Shown here one piece after another: positions 1 to 12,024 of a stretch of 64,000 nucleotides of DNA (position 1 is its first letter; the number at the start of each line of letters is the position of its first letter). The notes under the pieces are model-generated. The model was given only the letters and a program-made list of their open reading frames with translations. It searched no databases and was not told the origin of the DNA. This DNA is from Calonectria ilicicola (lineage: Eukaryota > Ascomycota > Sordariomycetes > Hypocreales > Nectriaceae). The stretch is from positions 1,612,001 to 1,676,000 of the forward strand of contig CP085829.1 of the NCBI GenBank assembly GCA_020809705.1, given 5' to 3'. A program made the position numbers and the translations under genes.

Positions 1-60
1 TTGCCTAACCTATTGACGAACCTATTGACTAGATTGTTGATCTAGACCTTAGCTTATACA

Positions 61-75
61 GGGTTAGGGTTAGGG
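61..75 (+). repeat. Short TTAGGG telomere-type repeat
   Basis: Two complete TTAGGG units preceded by GGG are seen. This is the telomere unit of most filamentous fungi. Two and a half units are too few for a functional telomere. They may be an interstitial or subtelomeric remnant, or chance. Confidence 0.5.
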
Positions 76-104
76 TCATACAACCCTATTAAATCTTTTT
101 AATA

Positions 105-136
105 AATATATATATATATATATATTATTATTATTA
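105..136. repeat. AT/ATT microsatellite
   Basis: About ten TA dinucleotides run directly into four TTA units. It is a simple low-complexity repeat with no sign of function. Confidence 0.8.
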
Positions 137-500
137 ATACATTTACCAAAGTAACATTCTATTCTTATTTTAACTTACCTTTTATTCAAATTTCCTATAA
201 AGTAACTAAAGGTTTATTTCAGTAATCTGGTATTTGCACTTTGAGGGAAGTGGCTCTCATGTGCAGGAACTTGTTTCAATTCCTCCAATATAGTAGCCTC
301 CGACTTTTATCCATCCTTACACACGTCAAACCTTGCTAGCGAAACATTTGGCACTACCTAATATGAATGGTTCGGCGGCGGCCTAGTGGGTCGTGTTTGA
401 TGTTTCGCTATGTGGGGTATTCTTGAGGTCGTGGGGTACAAGGATCGATACACGTCTTGTCCCGCCTCTTCCCCCCATGCTGAAACTTGAGCTTAGAGGC

Positions 501-516
501 AACCAATGCTATAAAT
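501..516 (+). promoter_or_regulatory. CCAAT and TATA elements of carboxylesterase gene
   Basis: A CCAAT pentamer is followed almost at once by TATAAAT, roughly 85-95 bp upstream of the ATG at 599. The distance suits a TATA box of a fungal gene; the CCAAT lies unusually close to it. Confidence 0.4.
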
Positions 517-598
517 GGTTCATCCGTTTTCTCTTCATTATCCGCAGTTTTGATTTGTGCTCGCAATCTGCATGAATAATCCCTTGACCCATTGAAAC

Positions 599-2431
599 AT
601 GTCGTCCATTACCCACCCCTTGATTGGAAAGGTCACGGGCACCCCAGAGGATGGTTGCATAAAATTTCTCGGTATAAAGTATGCCTTGCTGAAAAACAGG
701 TTTGCCACGGCGGAGCCCGTTAGGTATGACCAGAGTGGCATTGATGCAACAAAGTATGGGTATGTACAACCACACCCACCATCCACCAATAACAGAAGCA
801 AGTCAAGTATATGACTTACATAAAAACATGCAGACCGCAGGTTATTAGTCCACCGATAGGTGCAGATATTGAATTCAGCTTCATTCAACAGAAGCTACCA
901 ACACCCGAATTCCCAGGTATCAGTGATGTGGATGGACTCAACTTGAACATCACTGTTCCTCTCTTGGGGGACAAGGCCGACACAACGAAAGCCATTCCGG
1001 TCTTGGTTTACCTTCATGGAGGAGGATATGCTCTGGGCGGAAACTCATGGCCGCAGTACAATATGACGAAACTTGTGAAAATGTCGGCCGAGTTGGGCAA
1101 GCCAATCATTGGCGTCAACATTAATTACAGACTCGGATGCCCCGGATTTCTTACTTCACCAGAGCTACGGGCAGCTGGCTACAAAACCAATAATGGACTT
1201 AGAGATCAACGCGCTGCACTTCGATGGATCAAAGAATATATCGGAGGCTTTGGTGGAGACCGCGATAATGTGACGGTCATGGGTGAGAGCGCCGGTGGAG
1301 GTAAGAAGTTCCCATACGAGACGCTAGCGTCGCTGTTCGAAGTCCGTCAAGGTCACCAACTAATGTCGGATTCTTTTTGTTACTTTAGTTTCAACCGGAT
1401 ATCTTTTGTTTTCAGATGAACCTCTTGCCAGGCAGCTCGTTTGTCTCGGTGGATGCCCACCTCTCTTAGGCCAATTTTCCATTGAGGCTGCAGACCAGGT
1501 TTCGAAACAGGTCTTCGGGCTTCTCGGGCTTGATGGTGTCCCGTCGGCCGAAATAACTCAACGCCTATTGGATATTCCAGCGATGGACTTGCTGACAAAA
1601 ATCCCTCCAACCATACCATCTCTCCCAATTATAGATGGAGAGATACTGCCTACTGCCTTCACTTACAATACACTCGAAAATGAAACAGCCCGGACACCTG
1701 GTGCAACATGGGTGGACAGAATCATGATGGGATATTCCAAGTTAGATGTGAGTCACGCAGGCAGAAATTTAAACGAGATTTGCTGATTTAGTGTCTAATA
1801 GGGAAGCATCATGGGCTTTGCGGGTCTCCTTGCTCGGAAAGATGGGATAGCAGCTGCATTCAAAGCTCACGTAGCCAAGTCACTGCATGATTACCCCGAG
1901 ATCGCAAAGTCACTCCTTGATCATTACTCGCTCTCTGGTTCTTCGGGGATTGCTCCCAGCGATGACGAAGCACTCTTGAAGATTTTAAAATTCATTACAG
2001 ATATTAGTTTCTTCGTTCCAGCGATCAAACTGGCGCAAAGGTTCCCGAAACCTTCATATGTACTTTCATTCAATGAACCCAATCCTTGGGACGGCCCATT
2101 CAAGGGCGAAGCATCTCACATTCTAGATGTTGCCTTTTTGTTTCAAAACTATAATGATCATCTGAGCAACACACAGAGAGCAACTGCTGAAGCTTTTGGA
2201 GCAGACATTATTTCGTTCGTTAATGGTACGGCACCCTGGAAAGAGTTTAACAGTGGCGAGAATGGTGTCGTTTCGTATGCGAATGGGGAAAGAAACTACC
2301 TTAAGCCGCCTCATACAGAGCAGATAGGATGGAGTGATTTTATGATTGATCTGGTCCAAAATGAGGATGGGCCAGGGATGGAGAGACTTGTTCAAGTGTA
2401 CACCGACTTTATAGCTGGAAAGAGTGAATAG
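599..2431 (+). CDS. Type-B carboxylesterase (alpha/beta hydrolase)
   Basis: Four inferred exons, 599-759, 834-1300, 1416-1747 and 1802-2431, give one open frame. The protein belongs to the carboxylesterase/lipase type-B family, which hydrolyses carboxylic esters with a Ser-Glu/Asp-His triad. Visible signatures are the oxyanion-hole motif LHGGGYALGG and the nucleophile elbow GESAGG in exon 2, then DEPLARQLVCLGG in exon 3. No signal peptide is evident, so the enzyme is probably intracellular. Oddly, the elbow is followed almost directly by DEPLAR: the family normally has about ten more residues there, so the segment is deleted or lies in a micro-exon I could not find in 1301-1415. It lies upstream of a P450 on the same strand and may be a tailoring or resistance esterase of the putative cluster. 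Family assignment is firm; activity is uncertain because of the missing segment. Confidence 0.8.
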
Positions 2432-3225
2432 TTTCAGATAATAATGTAGTTTTTATATTTTTGACAAAATTTTGGTTTCTGTGAGAGCGAAACGATTCAA
2501 AAGATGCAAGTAGTTTTCTTGCGGCTGATTTAAATTTGTGCCTTTGTTCCTGTCGCTACTGAATAAGTATTCTTGGGATATGACTCCATATAGGTCTGAT
2601 CGGCTCCATCGTGGATTGAAAAGACTCTTTTGAGAATAATCGCTACACCATAAACACTCGATAGAGGGACGTTCTTTGAACCACTTGCTGCTGCTATAGC
2701 TGCAATAGCTTCATTGCCATGATTCTACTACCTTGACAACTACAATGAAGATTTGACTTCTGATATGAATATTATACTTTTAGCAAGGTGCTTAGTTGAT
2801 CAACTTTCGGCCTATGAAGTGGGTTCGGATTTGCAGTTTGCTGGTGATGGCAGTGGTGGTGCTGGAAATGAAAAAGAGTAATTAATACATTATACCTGTT
2901 ATTTCTTTTGTGAACAGTACCCTGCTAATTGGAGTTCTTGTCGTCCTACGCCGAAGTTGATCCATGAAACGATTCCACCATTCTGCACAGGCAAGGCGAT
3001 GTTTCAGCGTGTGGGGAGTGGGGTTCGTCCATTGTGGGTGGTGGGGTTTATAGACACACACCACCCGCAATGTCCGGCGATGACCTCGTACATGAATATA
3101 AAGCGTACAGGATATTAAATATATATATATATATATATAATGCTCTCTACTATGGATGAAATACCTGCACTCACCAAGTTGCATCCTAAAACATCTTGAA
3201 ATTGAACCGCTCTTTACTGTTTACC
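2432..3225. other. Intergenic, with AT microsatellite and P450 promoter
   Basis: No gene is supported. A TA dinucleotide run occupies about 3117-3138. A TATAAAG element at about 3097-3103 lies some 125 bp upstream of the P450 start and could be its TATA box. Confidence 0.5.
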
Positions 3226-4959
3226 ATGGACCCTCTCCTAGAGAAAGTCCGAAGCTTGAGCTTTGAGAAGCCAAGTGAAATAAAGACTTTGTTACCCGTC
3301 CTTGGTGGAGGTTTATTCCTAACCTACATTTTGTACTTGGTCTTCTTTCACCCACTTCGGAATATTCCTGGCCCATTCCTTGCCAGGTATACTGAACTCT
3401 GGCGAACAGCTAAGTACTTCAAAGGGAATTGGCATCAGGATATTGTGGACTTGCATCGGCGCTACGGGCCGGTTGTTCGGGTCTCGCCGAATGAGGTCAG
3501 CATTGTCGACAAGACTGGTCTTACTGAAGTATTTGGTCATGGAAAAGGGACAAAAAAGGTATGAGCAAGCTGAACTCAACAATTGTCGACCTCCTAATTA
3601 ATTCCACGCCTAGACATCTTGGTACGACACATGGATTACCCCCGAAGGTGACTATTCTGTAAGTTTGGAATCAATGCTCCCAAGTGGTTCAATTACTTAT
3701 CCGATAGTTTTTTAATGCCACGCACCCGCCGCAACATGCCTTTCTTCGAAAAAGAGTGGCCTCAGTATACTCAATGTCCAGTCTCTTGTCCCTAGAAAAC
3801 GAAATTGGAGAGATTGAAGCGGCCGTTTGGGAAAAGTTCGACAAGTTCGCTAAACAAAGAAAGCCCATCAATATGCATGACTGGGCATCCTACTTTGCAT
3901 TTGACATTGTTGGGAGGTTAACTCTTGGTGTACCGATCGGATTCGTCAGAATGGAGAAAGATAATTTGCAGCTGATCAAAGCAATCCACACTGCCTTCTA
4001 TCAGGCATCCAACCTAGGGTATATACCCGGACAAATGAAGTGGGTGACCAACTGGTTCTCCCGACTATTTTTAAAGGTGGTTACGGGTGGGAAGATTGTC
4101 TCTCTGGCTGAGTTTCAGGCCTGGAGCTTTGAGCAGATCATGACGCGACTAAATGAACCCGAGGGTACAGATCGAAGGAGAGACATGCTGGACCATTTTA
4201 TTGACATGAAAGAACCTGATGGCTCTAAAGCCACTCTCAGATCTGTCTTCCTCGAAGTTGCCAACATCATTGGTGCGGGTGCTGATACAACCTCGATTGG
4301 CGTCCGAACCGTTCTCGCTCAGCTGATTTCTCATCCAGAGCATTACCTAAAGGTGCGCGAAGAGGTTGATAATGCTTTTGTCAAAGGCTTCGCGAAGCTA
4401 GATCACGGTGAAGTCCCCTACGCTGTTGCTGAGAAGCTCAAATTCCTCAACGCCTGTGTCAAGGAAGCTTTGAGATTGCACCCAAGCATTGTGTGGCAAC
4501 TGCCCCGAGAAGCCCCAGCAAAGGGAATTAATATCGCAGGGCACTACATCGCCCCCGGAACGACCCTTAGTATCAGTCCAGTCACACAGAATCGGGACAC
4601 GTCCGTTTTCGGTCCAGATGCAGACGACTGGAACCCCGATCGGTGGATTCCGACGAAAGACCACCCCGAAGCCGATATTAGGCAGATGGAAAAGTACAAC
4701 ACGACGGTAATATCTTTCCACTTCGCATTGCACAGTTCAATTTATTTGCTAACAGTATTTTCCTTCGCAGTTTGGTTACGGCGCACGAACTTGTATCGGG
4801 CGCAATTTGGCCTTGATTGAGATTTTGAAGTTCACTGCTGGCTTCGTTCGGCGCTATGATGTTGAATTTGTCAATAAGGAGAGGCCTTTTGTTGTGAAAT
4901 CACAGTGGTTTTCCTATCAAGAGGACATGTATTTGGACTTGAAGTTGCGGCAACCCTGA
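3226..4959 (+). CDS. Cytochrome P450 monooxygenase
   Basis: Inferred exons are 3226-3558, 3614-3658, 3708-4706 and 4771-4959, giving about 521 residues, the usual length for a fungal microsomal P450. I chose the ATG at 3226 because it has a good Kozak context (ACCATGG) and precedes a membrane anchor (about residues 25-45), followed by the proline-rich hinge NIPGPFLARY. The I-helix oxygen-activation motif AGADTT falls near residues 316-321, the ExxR motif (EALR) at 379-382, and the heme-binding loop FGYGARTCIG supplies the axial cysteine near residue 467. All catalytic landmarks are intact. The enzyme is expected in the ER membrane, using NADPH-P450 reductase. The N-terminal region resembles the pisatin demethylase-like group, but I cannot name the substrate. 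It sits between an esterase and a pathway-type transcription factor. Confidence 0.93.
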
Positions 4960-6013
4960 CCTGGCACCTGAACTATTGCTGTACCAGAGGCCTGCATTGT
5001 ACTGTGACAACACACCATACCTGAGGTTCAGGGCATATTTTGCAAGAGGATTCAGTTTTAAGCCGTTGATAGATTGATATTTTGAATTAAATTGTATTTG
5101 TCGTATTTGAAAAGCACTCATGCCATGGCATGTGTCACTGAAGTTATGTAGACTGAAATTGGTTCCATGCCCGAGGATAAAAATTAACCGAATACCACTG
5201 GTTGAGTCTCTATGCTTGATTACTCGTCTAAATAACACGAGGTTCTCGACAGGTCACGGAATAAATGCAACCTGGAATTATCGTTTCTGAAAAGATCGAC
5301 AGTCTCCCCTCATTTCGGGGACCAACGGGAGCTGTTGGTCTCCGAAACCCCGATCCGTGCGCCTCCACGTCATCGTACTTCACGAGTGTCATGGACCGGT
5401 AGGGTTTGGTTGCTGGTCTTCATCATGGATAAAAATGGACCAAAAAAATCGTCGCGAGAGCAAGAAATCGCACAGCTAGCTGGCAATACCCTTTGCCAAG
5501 AAGGGGCCAGGTTCAGATTCTAGATACGCCAACGCGTAACTACGAAAAAGCGAAAATTAAGCGGTGTAGTCGGCCATAGCAAGGACCAGCAGTGTCATGT
5601 CCAAGCCCCGAAAGATGCCCCAGATTTAGGTGCGGATGCATGGTCTAAGCTAGTCCTCCTCATCCACTGCCGGACCATAAGAAGCCGATATGCCAGCCTA
5701 TCACCATCCAATGACGCCGGTCCCTTTTTCAGGCCCCTCAAACATTTTACTCCGAGTGGTCAATGCCGGTGGGCAGGCCCAGCTTTTATGCCTTGGTACG
5801 GAAAACAGTGGGGTTTACGATGCAACCTATCGGGTAATTCGCAACATTCGCATCATGAAGTTTAGTCCCGAAATCACAATTATGTCAGCGGAGCAAGTCG
5901 ACCGCCGGGCCGATAAAGTTTGTCCTTGTATCCTGCAAAATGGGTGGTTTGTTGTCTGCATGCTTCTTTTCTGGGAAGCTGATCGCGATCCCTCTTGATC
6001 CCATGTCGCTCTC
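4960..6013. other. Intergenic region upstream of transcription factor gene
   Basis: About 1 kb without a supported gene. One short open frame (5690-5998) shows no family features. It probably holds the P450 3' end and the transcription factor promoter. Confidence 0.5.
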
Positions 6014-8963
6014 ATGTCGAATGTCGTGATTGACCTGGTACCGGGGCTGAGCCATCGTTCACCTCGTCAGTATACCTGTAGACACTGTGGAAAAGTCTTC
6101 AAGCGTAGCGAGCATTGCAGCCGCCATGAGCGCAGTCATACCCGTGAACGGCCATTTTCATGCCGCTATTGTGGCAGATCTTACGCCAGGAAGTAGGTCG
6201 GCTTATGAAGGTATTATTAAATTGCTAATACATCGTTTCGCAGAGATCTTGTGACAAGACATGAGCGAACGCTACACGCTGACTATGTTCAGAGCGTTGA
6301 TTATACATCTTCATCGGCTACTTCTAGAGGGCAGGATGACCAAGGTTTGCAACAACGCACCAATTCCCAAAATGGACCACCATCTTTGGAAGTTATTGAA
6401 TCCACGTCAGTCAGTCCCGTGGATAGAAGGGCCTCTCTTACGCCCTCTTCATCATCTGCTAGCGAAATCCTCATTGAGACCCTTGCTACAAACGTTGTCA
6501 TGGGGAATGTGGAACCTAGTCATCAAATAGAAACCATCTCTCATCCGCTCCCAACACCCACATCCGCTGGAGTGCAAACGCAGCCCTCCCCAAAAGTCCA
6601 AGAACATTTCACTCTATACTGTTCAGACTCGAACTTGGTCATGGAATCTGACGTCCAAAACTCTCAGCATTTGCAGCCAGTCGCGGCCAGTTATAGTCAG
6701 TACGCACTTGAAGCAGAACGACAACTGCTGCCTCAAGAGGGTCGGAATGCCCAGTCCAGCGGTGGGTCTTCGCAATCAAATCAGCAGCGGGAATTGGGTC
6801 CTCCAGACGTATTTCCAAACATTCCATTCCTAGATCTTATGCCCATGATGGATCAATCTCTTGAACCGGTTCCTGATCCTTCTAGTCTTCATACACCCAA
6901 CTGGCTGGAGCTTCCAAATTTTTTGCGTATAGGTTCGGAGAGCGTGGGCCAGTCCAATGGAGCAATGGAGCAAGACTCTCCCTCCATTCAAAACAGGAAC
7001 GGTTCACAGCCCACCGCGCAGCACCTGAGCTCCCAGTCTGGGTCGGCAGAATATCTCCCTTCTTTTCAAGAAAAAGCCCACTTCTCACATTCGAAATTTG
7101 TTGTGTGTAATGAGACATATGCTTCAATTTGTAAAGGTTTATCCGAGCACCTCTTGACCCAAGAGACACGTAATGAAATGCCCTCGGCCGAGCTCTGCCA
7201 GTCCTTTCTGGCCAGTTATATCAATTCTTTCCAGCATCATTTACCGATTATTCACCTCCCAACCTTCTGCTTGCATACAACTCCAAGCCCACTGATTATA
7301 GCTATCTGCAGCATCGGGGCATTGTACCGGCTCCATCGAACCCGTGCCAGACGACTTTATGACATAGCCACACGAGCTATTATATCGGTGAGTCTTTTTT
7401 CTCTCTTTTGCCAAAGATGACCCGTGGAATTGCCAATAAAACCGACTGGGAAAAAACGATTATTGATGGGTTTTATATATTTCGTTTCAGACTCCAATAC
7501 CTCTTCACTACGACACATCGGATACGGGCGAGGAATTTCCGCTTTGGCTTGTGCAAACCAAGTTACTTTTAACCTACTATGGCATACTAAGCGGCGAAAA
7601 GGACATGCTGTCCTCCTCCGTAATCGATAGCGGATTATTCACACTGGTAGATTCCCAACCAATTGAGATATTCCCGCAAAAGCAGTCAATAATTTCTCAT
7701 GTTGCTTCTAGGTCTATGAAAAGAAGCGGGTTTCCCTTCAACAGGAAAGAAAGCATGCCAATGACATGAATTGGAAAGATTGGATACATCAAGAATCTTG
7801 GAAAAGAGTATTGGCTGGCATCTATGTCGTCAGCACTCTCAACATGGTCATTTATGTCATCAATCCAGCCTTCAACGCCGCGCGAGATTTGGAGATTTCG
7901 TTGTTAGCTGACGAGAGCCTTTGGAACGCCCCGTCAGCAGAGGCCTGGCGAGAATTACAAACTCATCATGCCAGGCCGAATTGGCCAACCATCAGAGCCG
8001 TCCTGGTGGATATTATATCGCAAGATGTTTATCAACAAATCAATCCGTATCCAATCACCCCTTTCTCGGCGTTGCTCATCATGCATGCTATCATTGTGCA
8101 TATATGGCAGATATTTCAAGTTACACAAGCCTTTGCGTCAGATCCTTCAAGTTCTACTTCTGGTTGCGATCTACTTGCATCTTCTCTCATCAAAAGGGGT
8201 CTGCAGTCACTGAAGAGATGCCAAGAGCTGCTCAAACACTCACAAAAGCAAGAACACTACATAGACGATGATGCAAATGTGTCGTTGGTTTTTGATTGCC
8301 ATGCCCTTCTTAGGATCGCATATACAAGACTCTTCAGCCCGACTATTTATTTCGAAAATCTTTGTACGATTGCACCCGAATTGCCTAGTATCAATGCCTC
8401 TTTTTCGACATTCGCAGCCACGAGGCTCGAACGCACTCCTGACTTACTCGAGGCTGTCGAAATATGCATAGAAGGCTTTCGTATATCGACTAAACCAGGT
8501 CTCATGCTGGTGCGCAAGAAGGCTGCATTTAACTGGAGTATTGAACATGCAATAGCAGCATGGGTAAGTTGTGCGTACACCCAGAACTCAATGTTTCATT
8601 GTGCCGCCTTACTAATTACTCACTAATCCAGCTTTGCTCATGACCAAATGGGTTCATTCTATCGATATCGACATACTACATAACACGATGCCGACGCCTG
8701 CAGAGAGTCAGTTGCTCGAGTCAATCAAGAGTATCATGAAGGAGGTTGAACATGACATCTATGCCAGTCAGTCTCTTGCGGCCGGGCTGGCAAGAACTTG
8801 GAGTGCATGTATTTACGATGTGAGTCACAAATACGTATCAGTTGAACCAATCTAAAATTCAATCATTTAGGTATGGGTATGGGGCATTTTGCCTCGTTTT
8901 GGCGTTCTCTTGGAGCGGTTGGCAGCTGCGTATGAATTAGATAATGAAGCTCACCGCCATTAA
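6014..8963 (+). CDS. C2H2 zinc-finger / fungal-specific transcription factor
   Basis: Inferred exons are 6014-6192, 6244-7387, 7491-7646, 7712-8570, 8632-8819 and 8871-8963, about 872 residues. Two tandem C2H2 fingers lie at the N-terminus: C22-C25-H38-H42 and C50-C53-H66-H71, the second split by intron 1. A Ser/Gln-rich, low-complexity linker follows, then an alpha-helical region (about residue 300 onward) of the fungal-specific transcription factor type, including LCQSFLASYINSFQHHLPI. This architecture is common among DNA-binding regulators of metabolic and secondary-metabolite genes. The intron 4 donor is uncertain: a GTAAGT at 8564 looks best but breaks the frame, whereas GTGCGT at 8571 keeps it. 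Placed between the P450 and the NmrA-like gene, it is a good candidate for a cluster-specific regulator, but that role is inferred. Confidence 0.82.
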
Positions 8964-9242
8964 TGTCAATAGCATTGTTGTTCCTGTAAGATATAGCTCA
9001 CTAACTCTGATCCAAAAGTGAGCCCTTTCCTGCTTCGTACGCTATGTCATCTTCTTTGATTTAAATGTCCAGCCTCGGAATCAAGACGAAATGCCAAACA
9101 CAAGGTAATTTGATGAGTGAGATGTTTTTGGCCTATGTAAGGATGTTTAAGGCTTTCAGGAGCTGTCCAGATGATCATACACATGAATCCCATCTTGGGC
9201 AAAATACTATGATCTCGAGTCACCACATGCATAATGCGCCCC

Positions 9243-10221
9243 TTAGTTCTTGAAATATATACGAACAGCTTCTTTGACTGTGAGGGTCTTGATGTGGGGG
9301 AACATGGTGTTCAGGTTGTTTTTCGTAGGAAGGTCATGATCGCCGACAGCAGTTCGCGCCCCTGCAGCAGCGATAGTCTTGGTGAATTCCGTCATATCAA
9401 AAGCTTCGGGCAGAGTCATTTTGACTGCAGGTAATAGGGTACACACTCCACTGCGTAATTTCTCGATGCTGTCGGAATGCTTTTCAAAGGAGACACCTTT
9501 AGCTTCCTCCACAGTGTGCAAAAATTCATTGATCGAAAGTCGGTCTCCAGCAAGGTAGTATCTCTTTTCCCACTTGGTTAGTTCGAGAATCTCAGCAACA
9601 AAGCGCCCGACGTCGCGAGAGTGTGTCAGAGCGAACTTGGCATTTCCATCTCCAGGGATAGCAGCGAAATCATTGTCAATGTCGACCCATGATGCCACGT
9701 TGAACGAAAAGGCCGATGGGATGCGGGGTGCAAACCAATAATCCATAAACATTCCATTGGAGAAACGAGTGTACTCGAGGTTCGTTTTCTCAAGACGGTC
9801 GGCAGCCTTGAACTTCCAAGCATAGTATGGCAGTGCATCAAAATGCCTCCATGGTATTAGTTGAGGCTATATAATTTTCGAAAATAACTTACTCGGGCTT
9901 GTAGTGTATTCCGAATTCCGTGGGCATGAATCTTTTAGTGAAACTGCATTGTTCTGCAGCCTCAATCAGATTCATTTGGGCCTCCCCACTAGCATCATTA
10001 TGTATTGCGGTAGCGCAAATCACAGTGTGGATTTCTTCAGCTTCCAGGGTCTTTAGTAATCCATTGATATCAGAATAATCAACGACAACATTTTTTACTT
10101 TTGCATCGCTTTTGGAGGAACGACTTAGTATGATGCACTCGTGTAACCCCTTGGTCTCGATGGCATTGACTATCGCTCTCCCGATGCTGGCCGATCCTCC
10201 TGCAACGGCAACTCTGACCAT
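9243..10221 (-). CDS. NmrA-like / isoflavone-reductase-like NAD(P)-binding protein
   Basis: Two exons on the minus strand (10221-9893 and 9846-9243), separated by a 46 bp intron, give about 310 residues, the normal size for the NmrA-like branch of atypical short-chain dehydrogenases. The N-terminus VRVAVAGGSASIGRAI is a Rossmann dinucleotide-binding loop. The segment RFMPTEFG and the C-terminal helices are also typical of the isoflavone/pinoresinol reductase-like group in fungi. It could be a reductase or a redox sensor; the sequence does not decide. The gene is convergent with the transcription factor gene, with only about 280 bp between their stop codons, and points away from the NRPS-like reductase gene. 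Both neighbours suggest a role in the putative metabolite cluster. Confidence 0.85.
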
Positions 10222-10342
10222 GATTGATATTCAATATTTAGTTGACCTTTTCTTTCTCCAAAGATTATTTTAAAAAAATGGATAGGTTTGAGAGAAGAAA
10301 ATTAGGGTTATTGATTTGAATCAAGCCAATGCCAAATCCTCC

Positions 10343-10349
10343 TTATATA
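10343..10349 (-). promoter_or_regulatory. TATA box of NmrA-like gene
   Basis: On the minus strand the sequence reads TATATAA about 125 bp upstream of the start codon at 10221, a sensible TATA-box position. No other core element was clear. Confidence 0.35.
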
Positions 10350-10800
10350 CTATGTCCCTGTTTCCTCTACTCTCCCACGGAATTCGGGCCTTTTGCAAGC
10401 TCCGTTCGGCTCCACGGCCTCTCAATAAAATCCGAAATAAACAGAAAAGGTGCCATTATGGACGTCAGCTACCCTTTTTTTTTTTCTCCGTCGTTGAGGT
10501 GGAGAGATGATGCATGGGCGGATATCGGCATTTGGCTTAGATGACTTCGATATGATTCGCCAAAACACGCTTTGAATGCGCTAAAATTGCCATTTGAAAC
10601 ATGATTGGGTATGTATTACTCTGTAAAAAACGAAAAAGAAACTTAGCGAGTCAGGCGGAGTGGTCCGTTTCCCCCCAACAAAACAAACTCCGCCCAAACT
10701 CCTCAGCTGCGGACTTCAGCTATGGGCGGAGGTGGAGAAAGCCGGCGCACAGCTGATCCTTCTTCACTATCAGAACCCTCACTTCTAGCAGCTCATTAAG

Positions 10801-10870
10801 AAGACATGAGAGGTAGTAGAATCACAACTGAGATGTTCATAGGTATTTAACAGTCAACGTATGAAATATT
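10801..10870. repeat. Diverged dispersed repeat, copy 1
   Basis: This 70 bp segment can be aligned over its whole length with 20271-20336. They share AAGACA, GAGATGTTCA, TATTTAA and GAARTATT blocks in the same order and orientation. Many differences are transitions. It is probably a relic of a transposable element; neither copy codes for anything. Confidence 0.4.
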
Positions 10871-12024
10871 CCTATGTCTACTCAGACACTCAATCTAATA
10901 GCAAATTCTTTTTCTTGTCACCATATCATATAATCCTTCTCTATTCAAATAATTCATATTATTTGAACACTGGACATGAAACAAAAAGAAAACAGCCATC
11001 CGGCAAATCACTTTGTTTGTAAGGAATTAAAATGAAGAGCTTGTTCAAAACAGAAATAGGCATCGTCTGTTTTCCAAATGTGAAGAATCAAGCTGGTGGG
11101 CATTTCCAAATTTATCCAAGTTTTACAAGTCATTCCAAATACGAATGCTCAAGAATTAGTATCAGAGACAAAATTGAAGCTTCGAGTGTTGGAATAACGT
11201 CTACCAACATCAATAAATTTAAACACATATAATTGCCCCCTCCCTGGCGACAAATTCTGGTGTAAACTTTTTATTCAAATCAAATATTCTTTAATACTTT
11301 CTCTACAACATATTTGTAACCTCATTATTATTTAGAAATAACTTTACTATGTAATTATTCAAACGCGAGCTTCCCGAACCCCCCGAATCGTACCGACCCC
11401 GCATTATTACAGAGCACTTCTCCTTCTTCATTTGGAACTATGCAGCTAATCAATGCAGCCACCATCTAATGCTGCAGCATTTTCTTTATCTTTGTGTTTT
11501 GATAGGTGGAAAACCGAGAGCAGTGAGTCGCAGCTGATTAGAGCATCATTACAAAGAAATACGAGCTACAGAGGCTTGTGGCTTTAATTCTCTGATGGGG
11601 TGGTCAAGTTTTGCTTTCCGATCTCCATCTTTCATTCATGGATTGGGTAGTTGCTTTTCAGAGTCAGATTGCGAAAAAGCCGGTCTCATTTCTAAAAGAT
11701 ATTTCCGTCTCTCTATTTTTAAAATGTCTCACAATTATCGCCTTCAACTGAGACATGGCGTACCCTATGATGTAATCAGGCATTGGCGACCCGCAACGGG
11801 ACAGCGAAAGCCACGGGACATGATGAATTTTTTGGTTAGGCAAGGTCGGCACAATTAGGCCGAAGGAGGTTAATAAAGGCACAGCAATGGCCAAAAACGG
11901 CAGAAAATAAGATGTGTTCAAATGCTACCAAACATAGCTCACCCAACTTCTCCCCACATCATAGTGAATCAAACGTTGCTACCACAAACCTGACATCACC
12001 CTCTACCAGTACCCATAGATCAAA

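Larger units (their letters stand above)
1..598. other. Left-edge non-coding stretch
   Basis: I see no credible gene here. It holds a short telomere-type repeat near its start, an AT microsatellite and, at the right end, the promoter of the carboxylesterase gene. The short open frames have no recognisable protein content. Confidence 0.6.
10222..12024. other. Long divergent intergenic region
   Basis: About 1.8 kb separates the divergently transcribed NmrA-like and NRPS-like genes. It is AT-rich in the middle, and a diverged copy of a dispersed repeat lies at 10801-10870. Short frames such as 11032-11232 and 11595-11858 have no recognisable content. It probably contains both promoters. Confidence 0.5.
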
